This document shows, piece by piece, positions 47,807 to 56,213 of a stretch of DNA of 64,000 bases. The number at the start of each line of letters is the position of its first letter. Within the stretch, counting starts at the first letter, position 1. The stretch spans positions 16,808-80,807 of the forward strand of contig NZ_RQIT01000030.1 of assembly GCF_003837805.1 (NCBI RefSeq). Reading direction: 5' to 3'. The position numbers and the translations under genes are program-made. Origin of the DNA: Bradyrhizobium sp. RP6 (GTDB lineage Bacteria; Pseudomonadota; Alphaproteobacteria; Rhizobiales; Xanthobacteraceae). The notes beneath the pieces were generated by a model, which was not told the origin of the DNA, made no database searches, and saw only the letters and a list, made by a program, of their open reading frames with translations.

Positions 47807-48670
47807 TCAACTCCACCCCACACGCTCAAAGAACGCCGCGATCTCCGCGGCCGCGCGATCCGGATCCTCCCGGTGCGGGAAGTGGCCGACATCGGGAAAC
47901 ATCGCCAGATCGAGTTCGCTGAAGGTCTCGCCCAGCCGATCGGTCCACGCATACGGAAACAGCGGATCGTGCTCGGCCCAGCGCACGCATGTCGGCACAT
48001 CGATCGGCGGCAGGCGCGGCGCCTCGCCCTTCATCATTGCGATCCGTCCCGCATGGGAGGCGCGATAATGTGCAAAGCCGCCGGCGAGATTGCCGTCTTT
48101 GAAGAAATTGTCGGCGAAGGCGTCGAGGACGTCGTCGAAGGCGTCTTTCCGGTGCGCCCAGCCTTGCAGGAAATGGCTGATATAGAGCCGGCAACTTTCG
48201 CGGCTCGCGCCGACCAGTTGCGGCGCCATCTCCATCTGGTGAAAGGACTGGTACCAGATGTGGTTGAGCCTGTCGGGGGCCGCCATCCGCGCCCCGATGC
48301 CGGGATAGACGAAATCGAAGAAGAACAGCCCGGCGAGCCGCTCGCCTGCCTTCCGGGCCAACGGCTGCATCACGGCGCCGCCGACATCGTGGCCGACCAC
48401 TGCGAATCGGCCGATGCCGAGCCCGTCCATCAGCGCAAGCATGTCCGCCGCGTGGCCCTCCGGCCCGTAAGGCCCATCCGGCTTGTCGCTATCGCCGAAG
48501 CCGCGGAGATCGGGCGCTACAAGCGTGAAGCGGTCCGCAAGACGTGCCATCACCGGCTCCCAGGTCAGCCAGAATTCCGGCCAGCCATGCAGCAGGAGCA
48601 GCGGTTTGCCCCGACCGGCGCGGACCAGGTGGACATCGGCGCCATTGGCCGAGATTGTCAGATGCTCCAT
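47807..48670 (-). CDS. Alpha/beta hydrolase, haloacetate-dehalogenase/epoxide-hydrolase-like
   Basis: A 287-aa alpha/beta hydrolase. The oxyanion segment is LLLHGWPEFWLTWEPVM (in part); the nucleophile elbow GHDVGG holds Asp rather than Ser, as in haloacetate dehalogenases and epoxide hydrolases; the base His is in FPDVGHFPHRED. Cytoplasmic, no signal peptide. The start ATG at 48670 has AAAGGAA 6 nt upstream; the open frame beyond it is Arg-rich and not family-like. Substrate unproven. It is divergent from the tRNA-Ser gene. Confidence 0.9.
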   Translation of the reverse strand: MEHLTISANGADVHLVRAGRGKPLLLLHGWPEFWLTWEPVMARLADRFTLVAPDLRGFGDSDKPDGPYGPEGHAADMLALMDGLGIGRFAVVGHDVGGAVMQPLARKAGERLAGLFFFDFVYPGIGARMAAPDRLNHIWYQSFHQMEMAPQLVGASRESCRLYISHFLQGWAHRKDAFDDVLDAFADNFFKDGNLAGGFAHYRASHAGRIAMMKGEAPRLPPIDVPTCVRWAEHDPLFPYAWTDRLGETFSELDLAMFPDVGHFPHREDPDRAAAEIAAFFERVGWS

Positions 48671-48829
48671 GGCGGTTCCTTTCGGGCAGACGCGTTTTCG
48701 AGCGAAGTGGCCACCGGTTCGCGACCGAGAAAACGCGTCAAAACGAGAATCCAGGGCTCCGTTGCGATTCATCAGCGGTGCCCCCGGGACAAGGGCTGAA
48801 AGAGGCTGCGGATTTTCCCCTTTCGCGCC

Positions 48830-48858
48830 TTGTCTGGCCCGCCGTCCTCGCCTATTAA
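48830..48858 (+). promoter_or_regulatory. Sigma-70-type promoter of tRNA-Ser
   Basis: TTGTCT (48830-48835), a 17-nt spacer and TATTAA (48853-48858) stand 43 nt before the mature tRNA. Confidence 0.65.
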
Positions 48859-48901
48859 CGCCCCCAACCACAGGGGCAGCAACCCCTCCATGGCGCCTTC
48901 A

Positions 48902-48991
48902 GGAGAGGTGGCAGAGTGGTTGAATGCACCGCACTCGAAATGCGGCATAGGTGCAAGCCTATCGGGGGTTCGAATCCCTCCCTCTCCGCCA
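48902..48991 (+). tRNA. tRNA-Ser(CGA): tRNA-Ser (anticodon CGA)
   Basis: A 90-nt class II tRNA. The acceptor stem ggagagg / cctctcc pairs fully, the anticodon loop ctCGAaa is closed by gca/tgc pairs, the long variable arm (catagg-tgcaagcctatcg region) is typical of serine, the T-loop is ggttcgaatcc, and CCA is encoded. It reads UCG. A broken gene lies immediately downstream. Confidence 0.97.
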
Positions 48992-49009
48992 TTTGTCGCC
49001 GATTGCGCG

Positions 49010-49495
49010 ATGTTCTTGCGAAACAGCTACCCGATCGCTGCACCGTTGACCCGCATCAATGCGGATCAGTCATTGCCGCTTGAACTGATCGTTGTGACAT
49101 TGGATCGTTTCTCCGAAGATCAGCACGGACTCTGGGCGCGAGTAGAGGCGCTCTGGAAAATGTCGGTTGCCCAAGATACGGCCTCCGTGGCCGATGCCCT
49201 CCACCCGAATTATGTTGGATGGGTAACAGGGTAGCCTCAGCCTCACAGTCGCGATGCCGCAATCGCGTCCGTAGGGCCTTCATCCCCGCGCGTTCTGACG
49301 TACAAGCTACAGCCGCTGAGCGTTGTCGTGTTCGACGGCAAGGTTGGCGTCGTTCATTACACCTATGTGGCTGAAGTCGAATCCAGCACGAACGCTTCAA
49401 AGACCGTTTCCGGACGCTGGAGTGAAATGTACCTCCGGAAGGATGGCCAATGGTCAATGATCTCTGTCAGCGGCGGGCCGGACGGCGAGCGATAG
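49010..49495 (+). pseudogene. NTF2-like (DUF4440/SnoaL-type) gene with in-frame TAG
   Basis: One reading frame runs from an ATG at 49010 to a TAG at 49493-49495, but a TAG at 49232-49234 splits it. Before it: HGLWARVEALWKMSVAQDTA (in part) and PNYVGWVTG; after it, in the same frame: RDAAIASVGPSSPRVL, LQPLSVVVFDGKVGVVHYTY (in part), SGRWSEMYLRKDGQW and ISVSGGPDGER. Together this is one NTF2-fold protein of about 160 aa. The distal half shows no frameshift, so the nonsense change looks recent. It begins 18 nt after tRNA-Ser. Confidence 0.75.
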
Positions 49496-49645
49496 TCGGG
49501 ATCAGGCAAGCCTCTCAGGCTACCGCCTCTCGTAGCTCCGCGCCCGAGCCGGTTTGCCGACGTCGCCACAGATGACCGAGAGCCATGGAGGGCTATGGCG
49601 TAGACGTACTTCTTCGTTTCGTCGTTCTCGGCCCGCCAGCAGTTT

Positions 49646-50548
49646 CTAACTCTTTCTGGCCGGCCGATAACGCACGTGATCGATGAGGCTGCGCAGCTTC
49701 GACGGAAGATTCCGCCGGTCCGGAAAATAGAGGAAGAAGCCTGGGAAGAACGGGCAGTACTCCTTCAGCACGGGCACCAGCTCACCTCGTGCGATATAGG
49801 GCCGAAACGTCTCCTCCATGCCGAACGTCAGGCCGCCGCCCGCGCAGGCGGTCCGCACCATGACCCACATGTCGTTCGTCGTGATCCGCGGCTCCACCGC
49901 GACGTCGAACTCGCGCCCTCCTTCCGCAAATTCCCAGCGGTAAGGCGCGACGTGCGGCGACGGCCGCCACCCGATGCAGCAATGCTGCGAAAGCTCGCGC
50001 GGGTGAGAGGGGATGCCGAACCGCTCCAGATAGGCCGGAGCTGCCACGACCAGCTGGCGCTGATCGCCTGAGACCGGCACCGCGATCATGTCCTGCTCGA
50101 TGACTTCGCCGAGCCGGACGCCAGCATCAAAGCCCTCGGCCACGATGTCGAATTCCTCATCGGTCACGGTCACGTCGACCTGCACGCCGGGATTGGCGTG
50201 CGTGAATTCGGCCAGCAACGGGCCGCGAATGAATCGCTCCGCGATGGACGACACGGCAAGACGCAGCTGCCCCGTTGGCTGCGCGTCACGATCCCGCGCG
50301 CCATCGATCGCCTGCTCGACTTCGGCCACCGCCGGCGCCACGCGCTCGTGCAGGCGCATGCCTGCTTCGGTGAGACTGACGCTGCGGGTCGTTCGCTGCA
50401 CGAGCGCCACGCCCAAGCGGTCCTCCATGCGCCGGATGGCCTGGCTGACGGCGGATCGCGTCACGCCGAGCCGGTCGGCGGCCCCACGGAAACTCTTGGC
50501 TTCCGCGACGGCGATGAAGACGGCAACGAGGTTCAGGTCGGCGATCAT
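49646..50548 (-). CDS. LysR family transcriptional regulator
   Basis: A 300-aa LysR regulator: HTH in residues 1-60 (FIAVAEAKSFRGAADRLGV in part, TRSAVSQAIRRMED) and an effector-binding domain after residue 90 (GQLRLAVSSIAERFIRGPLL in part). It is divergent from the aldo/keto reductase gene with 92 nt between the starts and a LysR-box-like sequence there, so it likely controls that gene. Confidence 0.94.
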   Translation of the reverse strand: MIADLNLVAVFIAVAEAKSFRGAADRLGVTRSAVSQAIRRMEDRLGVALVQRTTRSVSLTEAGMRLHERVAPAVAEVEQAIDGARDRDAQPTGQLRLAVSSIAERFIRGPLLAEFTHANPGVQVDVTVTDEEFDIVAEGFDAGVRLGEVIEQDMIAVPVSGDQRQLVVAAPAYLERFGIPSHPRELSQHCCIGWRPSPHVAPYRWEFAEGGREFDVAVEPRITTNDMWVMVRTACAGGGLTFGMEETFRPYIARGELVPVLKEYCPFFPGFFLYFPDRRNLPSKLRSLIDHVRYRPARKS

Positions 50549-50569
50549 TGGTTAGATGATCTTACCACC

Positions 50570-50587
50570 TTGGTCATCATTGGCCAA
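50570..50587. promoter_or_regulatory. LysR-type binding site candidate
   Basis: TTGG-N10-CCAA lies between the divergent lysR and aldo/keto reductase genes, fitting the T-N11-A dyad of LysR operators. Confidence 0.45.
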
Positions 50588-50640
50588 CTTGCCTCACCTT
50601 TCGCCAGGAACTACGTCTCCGCCATACGATGGAGGCACTG

Positions 50641-51702
50641 ATGACGTCACTGGATCAATACCGCCTGTTGGGTCGCTCCGGCTTGCGCGTATCTCCCCTC
50701 GTGCTTGGCACGATGACCTTCGGGACCGAGTGGGGATGGGGAGCCGACGCCGGCGAAGCCCGTCGGATATTCGACCTGTATGTCGACCGCGGCGGCAATT
50801 TCATCGACACCTCGGTGAACTACACCAATGGCGCTTCCGAGCGCTTGGTTGGCCAGTTCGCGCGCGACAAGCGCGACCGCCTCGTGCTTGCGACCAAATT
50901 CACCATGGCCCGCGACCCCGGCAACCCGAATTCCGGCGGTAACCACCGGCTCAACATGGTTCGTTCGGTGGAGCAGAGCCTGAGGCAGCTCGACACCGAT
51001 CGCATCGACCTGCTCTACCTCCACGCTTGGGATGCGACGACGCGGCCGGATGAGGTGATGCGCGGTCTGGACGATCTCGTGCGCAGCGGGAAGGTCCAGT
51101 ATGTCGGCATTTGCAACACGCCGGCCTGGCGCATTTCACAGCTGCAGACGATCGCAGATCTGCGCGGCTGGTCGCCATTCGTCGCCCTGCAGATCGAATA
51201 TAATCTGGTCGAGCGAACGGTCGAACATGAGCTCATTCCGTTGGCGGCAACCCTCGGCCTGGGCGTGCTGCCCTGGTCGCCGCTCGGCGGCGGCGTGCTC
51301 ACCGGCAAGTACTCCCGGGCCGATCTCCGGGATTCCAGGGAGAGCGCCGTCGGGACGACGCGCGCCTCGATCATCGCGTCGTCCGGCCTTCTCAACGAGC
51401 GATCGCTGAATGCGGCCGAGACGGTGCGATCCGTCGCCTGGGAGCTCGGCGCGACCTCCTCGCAGGTAGCCATCGCATGGACGCTGGCCAATCCCGCGGT
51501 CACCGCGCCGGTGATCGGGGCCCGGACCTTGGAGCAGGCCGAAGACAATCTTGGCGCGGTCGGGATCACGCTGTCACCTGAACAGATGGCGCGCCTCGAC
51601 CAGGCGACCGCGCCCGATCCCATCTTTCCGCGCCGCTTCCTGCGCCGCCCGATGGTCGAGCAGCTGATCTTCGGCGGCGCCACCGTCGCGCGGCGCGGTT
51701 AG
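50641..51702 (+). CDS. Aldo/keto reductase
   Basis: A 353-aa (beta/alpha)8 NADPH-dependent oxidoreductase. YRLLGRSGLRVSPLVLGTM (in part), the catalytic Asp and Tyr in NFIDTSVNYTNG, Lys in LATKFT and His in YLHAWD are present; PWSPLGGGVLTGKY matches the AKR11/12-like group. The ATG at 50641 has GGAGG 6 nt upstream; an ATG at 50629 adds four residues. Probably under control of the divergent LysR and cotranscribed with the NTF2-like gene that follows 69 nt later. Confidence 0.93.
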   Translation: MTSLDQYRLLGRSGLRVSPLVLGTMTFGTEWGWGADAGEARRIFDLYVDRGGNFIDTSVNYTNGASERLVGQFARDKRDRLVLATKFTMARDPGNPNSGGNHRLNMVRSVEQSLRQLDTDRIDLLYLHAWDATTRPDEVMRGLDDLVRSGKVQYVGICNTPAWRISQLQTIADLRGWSPFVALQIEYNLVERTVEHELIPLAATLGLGVLPWSPLGGGVLTGKYSRADLRDSRESAVGTTRASIIASSGLLNERSLNAAETVRSVAWELGATSSQVAIAWTLANPAVTAPVIGARTLEQAEDNLGAVGITLSPEQMARLDQATAPDPIFPRRFLRRPMVEQLIFGGATVARRG

Positions 51703-51771
51703 CTCGCAAAGCCGACCACGCGTGCATCACTTCGGGGCAGACGACATGTTGCACCAGAAAGGGAGACACCA

Positions 51772-52287
51772 ATGGCAACCATGCTCAATCGCGCACTCGC
51801 GGCGTGCGTCACTGCGGTCGTTTTCACCGCATCCAGCCTGACGACGGCCGCGCCTTGCGGACAGGCCAGCTCGACGCAGGACGACAACAAGCGGACCGTC
51901 ACCGATGCGTTCGATCGCTGGGCGCAAGGAGGCACCACCTTCTTCACCGACCTGCTGCATGACGACGTGGTCTGGCGCATCAAGGGGTCCGGCCCGAGCG
52001 CCGGCGAATTCCGCGGCCGCGATGTGTTCGTGGATCGCGCCGTCCGCCCGTTCGCGAGCCGGTTGTCGACACCGGTCCGCCCGACAAGTGTGAGGATCTT
52101 CGCCGACGGCGACCACGTCATCGCGCATTGGGAAGGCAGCGGCGTGGCGCGCGACGGCAAGCCTTACGCGAACAGCTACGCCTGGATCATGCGCATGCAG
52201 GACGGCAAGGCCGCGGAGGTGACCGCCTATCTCGACCTCGCGCCCTATGACGACGTCCTGCGGCGCATACCGTCGCCGGCGCGATAG
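51772..52287 (+). CDS. Secreted NTF2-like (SnoaL-type) protein
   Basis: A 171-aa protein with a signal peptide (LAACVTAVVFTASSLTTAA region). The NTF2-like core follows: VTDAFDRWAQGGTTFFTDLL (in part), DDVVWRIKGSGPSAGEFRG (in part), IFADGDHVIAHWEGSG and a closing LDLAPYDDVLRRIP. Ketosteroid-isomerase-like folds of this type serve many roles, so none is assigned. AAAGGGAG ribosome-binding site. Lies just after the aldo/keto reductase gene, in the likely LysR regulon. Confidence 0.88.
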   Translation: MATMLNRALAACVTAVVFTASSLTTAAPCGQASSTQDDNKRTVTDAFDRWAQGGTTFFTDLLHDDVVWRIKGSGPSAGEFRGRDVFVDRAVRPFASRLSTPVRPTSVRIFADGDHVIAHWEGSGVARDGKPYANSYAWIMRMQDGKAAEVTAYLDLAPYDDVLRRIPSPAR

Positions 52288-52338
52288 CCCCGCTCCGAGG
52301 AGGAGGGTCATCGCAGGAGAGAGTGATATCGCTTGCGG

Positions 52339-52480
52339 CCATCCTTCGAGACGCCCGCCGTTGGCGGGCCCTCAGGATGAGGACCGCGTGCGTGGCGCTG
52401 GTTTCAGCGGGCTCCGATGCCGCTGAGCCTCATTCTGAGGAGACAGCGCAGCTGTCGTCTCAAAGGGCGAGGCGCGCGCT
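52339..52480. repeat. Intergenic repeat with nested inverted segments
   Basis: ccatccttcgagacgcccgcc, ggcgggccctcaggatgagg, cctcattctgaggagacagc and gctgtcgtctcaaagggcg form paired blocks (shown in parts). Non-coding; same look as the multi-stem repeats of Bradyrhizobium. Confidence 0.6.
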
Positions 52481-52527
52481 CAGCTCGCGCAAATGATGTG
52501 CAGAATGCAGCGGCATCGGCAGTGGGC

Positions 52528-52675
52528 TCCCTCCCCCGCTTGCGGGGGAGGGTTGGGGAGAGGGTGTCTCCGTAATGGGACAATCCCCTAGAGGAGAAAG
52601 CCCTCACCCGGCGCGCGGGACGATGCTGCGCATCGCCCGGACGCGCCGACCTCTCCCGCAAGCGGGAGAGGTTGC
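52528..52675. repeat. Intergenic repeat with purine/pyrimidine-rich stems
   Basis: Stem ctcccccgc-tt-gcgggggag near 52528-52550, inner ccctcacccggcgcgcggga, and a matching cctctcccgc-aa-gcgggagagg at the far end. A shorter related piece (ccctcctgcctt...ggggggaggg) is at about 47710-47760. With the element at 52339 it fills the 510-nt gap before the DUF2157 gene; nothing else is seen there. Confidence 0.6.
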
Positions 52676-52797
52676 ACCGAGTACGCGGCAATCGATTCAC
52701 CAAAAGCCTGCTGCGAGGGGCGGATTGAACCCATCGCCTGCACGATCCGACCTAGCAAGGCCCCGCCATCCGGCGGGCGCTAGGTGATCCCAGGACG

Positions 52798-54069
52798 ATG
52801 TTCGACAAAACCTACCGGCAGCGCCTCGAAGCCGATCTGGCGCGATGGGAGGCCGACGGCGTGATCGCCCCGGCGGCGGCCGCCAGCATCCGCCATGCGC
52901 TGCCGCCGCTGCCGGCCGGCGTCAACATCGCAATCGTCGTCGGCATCGTCGGCGGCCTGTTGATCGCGGCTGCATTCCTCGCCTTTGTGGCGGCGCACTG
53001 GACCGAGATCGCGCGGCTGGCGCGGTTCGCGATCCTCTTGGCCGGCATGGTGATCACCGGCAGCCTCGGCGCGTGGTTTGCGACGCGCGGCCGCAACGTT
53101 CTCGCCGATCTCTGCGCCAGCATCGGGGCGATCATCTTCGGTGCGGGCATCGCGCTGGTCGGGCAGATGTACCACCTCGGCGAAGACTTTGCCGGCGGCA
53201 TGCTGTTATGGTCGATCGGCGCGTTTGCCGCGGCCCTGCTGACCGGCTCGCGCGGTGCGCTCGCGGTCGGCCTCGTCGCCGCCGGCATCTGGACCTGCAT
53301 GCGGACTTACGATGCGCCCGATGTCCTGCATCTTCCGTTCGTGGCGGTCTGGCTGGTCGCAGCAAGCGTCGCCTTCGCCTGGAATTCGCGCGCGGCGGCT
53401 CATCTCGTCGCTCTGGCCGTGCTGCCGTGGTGGATTGCCACATCGTTCCGCTTCGAATTCGATGGAGCCCAGCCGTCATTCGTGCTCGCCAACGGCGCGG
53501 CCCTGTTGTTCGGCGCCGGGCTTGCGATCGCCGCGGCACTCTCGCCGCGGGCGCTTGGCCTCGGAACGGTTCTGTCGATCTACGGCGCGTTGTCGCTGGC
53601 CGGCGCCGCCGTGCTGGAGGTGACGACCGTCGACGACATCATCCGCCTCCGGACCGCCACGGTGCCGGCCCAGCCGCTTTGGGCGATCCTGTGCGGCGTT
53701 GCCGGCGTGCTCCTTGCGCTCGTGTCCGCCGCGATCACCAGGCGCCCGGGTGAAGTCCTGGCAGGATGCGCGATCGCCCTCGTGCTGATCGCGGCGCCGC
53801 TCTGGCCCGCATCCACGGCCGGCGAGCCCTGGTTCGCCTATGCCGCGCTGCTCTGCGCCATGCTGTGTCTCGTCGTCTCAGGCATGCTCGACGATGTGCG
53901 CCCGCGCATCGTCGCCGGCTGGCTCGGCATCGCCGGCGTCATTGCGGGCATCACCTGGGCCGTGAAGGGCTCGCTGCTGCGCCGATCGGCCTTCCTTGCC
54001 GCCGCGGGCGTGGTGGCCGTCCTGTTCGCAACCGCGCTCAATCGCATGCTGCCGAGGGCCGGGCGATGA
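52798..54069 (+). CDS. DUF2157 multi-pass membrane protein
   Basis: A 423-aa membrane protein with a short soluble N-terminal part (TYRQRLEADLARWEADGVI in part, the DUF2157 start) and about eleven to thirteen hydrophobic helices (NIAIVVGIVGGLLIAAAFLA in part; LLAGMVITGSLGAW). Its function is unknown. Its stop overlaps the next gene by ATGA, and the pair DUF2157 + GDYXXLXY recurs in many bacteria, so the two probably form one membrane system. Confidence 0.88.
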   Translation: MFDKTYRQRLEADLARWEADGVIAPAAAASIRHALPPLPAGVNIAIVVGIVGGLLIAAAFLAFVAAHWTEIARLARFAILLAGMVITGSLGAWFATRGRNVLADLCASIGAIIFGAGIALVGQMYHLGEDFAGGMLLWSIGAFAAALLTGSRGALAVGLVAAGIWTCMRTYDAPDVLHLPFVAVWLVAASVAFAWNSRAAAHLVALAVLPWWIATSFRFEFDGAQPSFVLANGAALLFGAGLAIAAALSPRALGLGTVLSIYGALSLAGAAVLEVTTVDDIIRLRTATVPAQPLWAILCGVAGVLLALVSAAITRRPGEVLAGCAIALVLIAAPLWPASTAGEPWFAYAALLCAMLCLVVSGMLDDVRPRIVAGWLGIAGVIAGITWAVKGSLLRRSAFLAAAGVVAVLFATALNRMLPRAGR

Positions 54070-54680
54070 GCGAGATGATCGCGTCCGTCACCGGGCTCTG
54101 GCAGCGCATCCCGAAAGCCGCGCTGTTCGCCGCCGCCATCCTGATTCAATGTGCGCTGCTGGTCCTGATGGTCGCCGACCGCATGCAGATCCTGCGCGAA
54201 GGCACGGAGGTCACCCTGCAGACCCAGCCGGTCGATCCCCGCGATCTCTTGCGCGGCGATTATGTCGTGCTGCGGTACGACATCTCGCAAGTGCCGGCCG
54301 GTGCGCTCGCCGGCGAGCCGGCCGACGCACGCAATCCGGTCGTGTTCGTCAAGCTGGCGCCTAAGGCAGACGGCCTCTACGCGGCGGTCTCGGTGCATGC
54401 CGAGCCCGTCGCGGTCACCGCGCCCGAGGTGCTGATCCGCGGCCGCGTCGGCAATCACGGCGGGTCCTGTGGCTCGGGCCGACGCACCTTCTGTGACAAG
54501 CTGCTGATCAAGTATGGTCTCGAAAGCTACTTCGTCCCCGAAGGCGAGGGCCGAAAGCTCGAGCAGGCGCGCAACCAGCAGAAGCTGCGGGTCGTCGCCG
54601 CCGTGCTGCCCTCGGGACGTGCGGCGATCAAGCGGCTGCTGCTCGACGGCGAGCCGGTGTACGAGGAGCCGTTGTATTAG
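54066..54680 (+). CDS. GDYXXLXY-motif membrane-anchored protein
   Basis: A 204-aa protein with one N-terminal membrane anchor (AALFAAAILIQCALLVLMVA in part) and a periplasmic domain. The defining motif is GDYVVLRY, followed by a beta-rich region (VSVHAEPVAVTAPEVLIRG in part), a Cys pair (GGSCGSGRRTFC) and a KYGLESYFVPEGEG segment. No function is known. Coupled to the DUF2157 gene by a 4-base overlap. Its last 4 bases overlap the end of the convergent MocR gene. Confidence 0.88.
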   Translation: MSEMIASVTGLWQRIPKAALFAAAILIQCALLVLMVADRMQILREGTEVTLQTQPVDPRDLLRGDYVVLRYDISQVPAGALAGEPADARNPVVFVKLAPKADGLYAAVSVHAEPVAVTAPEVLIRGRVGNHGGSCGSGRRTFCDKLLIKYGLESYFVPEGEGRKLEQARNQQKLRVVAAVLPSGRAAIKRLLLDGEPVYEEPLY

Positions 54681-56107
54681 CGGCCGGTCGTTTCGGGCGC
54701 CGTCTTCAACGCCCGCCGCAGCACATCCCACATTCGCGGCTCCCTCATCTGCGCCACGTTGAAGCGCATGAACTGCGACGCCGACTGCGACACGCTGAAC
54801 ACGTTGCCCGGTGCGAGCACGACATTCTCTTCGAGCGCGGCACGCGCAACAGCCGTGGCATCCAACCCGTCGGCGAGACGGCACCACAGGAAGAAGCCGC
54901 CGCGCGGCATCAGCCATGGCTCGATCCCGAAGGCCTGAAGTTTTCGCGCGACGTCGCGACGCGACCGTGTGAGCTTTTGCCTGAGCTCGTCCATGTGCTT
55001 GCGATAGCTGCCGCCGACCAGGACTTTCGCGATGATCTCGGTCGCGGCCGGGCTCGGTCCGCCGAAGCTGGTTGCGACCTGGAGATCGACGAGATGCTCG
55101 ATCCAGTCGGCGCGGGCCGCGATGTAGCCGCAGCGCACCGACGCCGACAGCGTCTTGGAGAAGCTGCCGATGCGGATCACGCGGGTGAGGCCGTCCAGCG
55201 CGGCAAGGCGCGGCGAGCGCTCCGGCTCGAAGTCCCCAAAAATGTCGTCCTCGATGATGGTGAGGTCGTGCGCGGCAGCCGCGGTCAGAAGCCGGTGCGC
55301 GGTCGCAAGAGACAGCGTCGCGCCCGTCGGATTGTGCAGTGCTGAATTGGTGATGTAGAGCCGCGGCCGTTCGCTGCCGAGGATCTGCTCGAAGCGGGCG
55401 ACGTCGGGGCCCGATGGCGTGGTGGGCACGCCGACGATCTTTGCCTGATGCGCGCGCAGCAGTGCACGGAAATTGAAGTAGCAGGGATCGTCGACCAGCA
55501 CGGTGTCGCCGGGACGGAGCAGGAAGCGGCAGACGAGGTCGGTGGCCTGCGTGCCCGAGCCCGTCAGCATGAGCTGGTCGGCCGATGCCTCAACGGCATC
55601 TTCAGCCAGCCGCGTGATCAGCAGCCGGCGCAGCGCCAGTGGGCCACGCGTGCTGCCATAGTCGGTCAGCAGGCTCCCGTCGGCGCGGGCCAGCGCACGT
55701 ACGGCCCGCCGCAAGCCGGCCTCCGGCATCCAGTCTGCCGGCAACCAGCCGCAACCCGGCTTGAGCACGGCCGCATCGGCGTCGAGGGACTGTCGCGACA
55801 CCCAGAACGGATCGACCTCTCGGTCGCGCCGCGGTTCGACCTCGGCCAGCGCGAGCGGCGGCGTTACCGTCGGGGAGACATAGAAGCCCGAGCCGCGGCG
55901 CGCGCGAATCAGGCCTTCGGCAGCGAGCCGGTCGTAGGCCTCGACCACCGTGGAGGGCGAAACGTCCATGGTTGCGGCGAGGCTGCGGATCGAGGGCAGG
56001 CGGTCGCCGGCACCGAGCGCGCGGCCCGCGACCTTGGCGCGGACCGCGCTCATGACGTCAGCGGTCCGCCTGCCGTTGCGGCCCTTCATCCGTGCGTCGG
56101 TCCCCAT
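54677..56107 (-). CDS. MocR-type GntR/aminotransferase transcriptional regulator
   Basis: A 476-aa fusion of a GntR winged helix (residues 5-75: LPSIRSLAATMDVSPSTVV in part, RRGSGFYV) and a fold-type-I aminotransferase-like domain (SGTQATDLVCRFLLRPGD in part; PLP Lys in IGSFSKTLSASVR). MocR proteins sense PLP or an amino-group ligand and usually control a neighbouring gene. Start at the ATG at 56107. It is divergent from an EamA transporter gene with dyad sequences between them, so it likely controls that exporter. Confidence 0.94.
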   Translation of the reverse strand: MGTDARMKGRNGRRTADVMSAVRAKVAGRALGAGDRLPSIRSLAATMDVSPSTVVEAYDRLAAEGLIRARRGSGFYVSPTVTPPLALAEVEPRRDREVDPFWVSRQSLDADAAVLKPGCGWLPADWMPEAGLRRAVRALARADGSLLTDYGSTRGPLALRRLLITRLAEDAVEASADQLMLTGSGTQATDLVCRFLLRPGDTVLVDDPCYFNFRALLRAHQAKIVGVPTTPSGPDVARFEQILGSERPRLYITNSALHNPTGATLSLATAHRLLTAAAAHDLTIIEDDIFGDFEPERSPRLAALDGLTRVIRIGSFSKTLSASVRCGYIAARADWIEHLVDLQVATSFGGPSPAATEIIAKVLVGGSYRKHMDELRQKLTRSRRDVARKLQAFGIEPWLMPRGGFFLWCRLADGLDATAVARAALEENVVLAPGNVFSVSQSASQFMRFNVAQMREPRMWDVLRRALKTAPETTGR

Positions 56108-56110
56108 GTG

Positions 56111-56149
56111 TATGGCCTTCCATATCAATACAGTTTGGCGAGATTGTAT
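56111..56149. promoter_or_regulatory. Candidate MocR operator dyads
   Basis: TATGG-cctt-CCATA (56111-56124) and ATACA-N12-TGTAT (56128-56149) lie between the divergent mocR and eamA genes. The tatgg/atac elements repeat in both orientations. Confidence 0.5.
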
Positions 56150-56213
56150 GGGATTGTCGCTGGCGCCGCCACGATCGAAGGAGATAGATGGCCGCGCCAG
56201 GAAATGAGGTGAC

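Noticed and set aside
47536..47922. A 128-codon open frame after the ROK-like gene
   Set aside because: It runs through a terminator and a repeat and overlaps the 3' end of the hydrolase gene.
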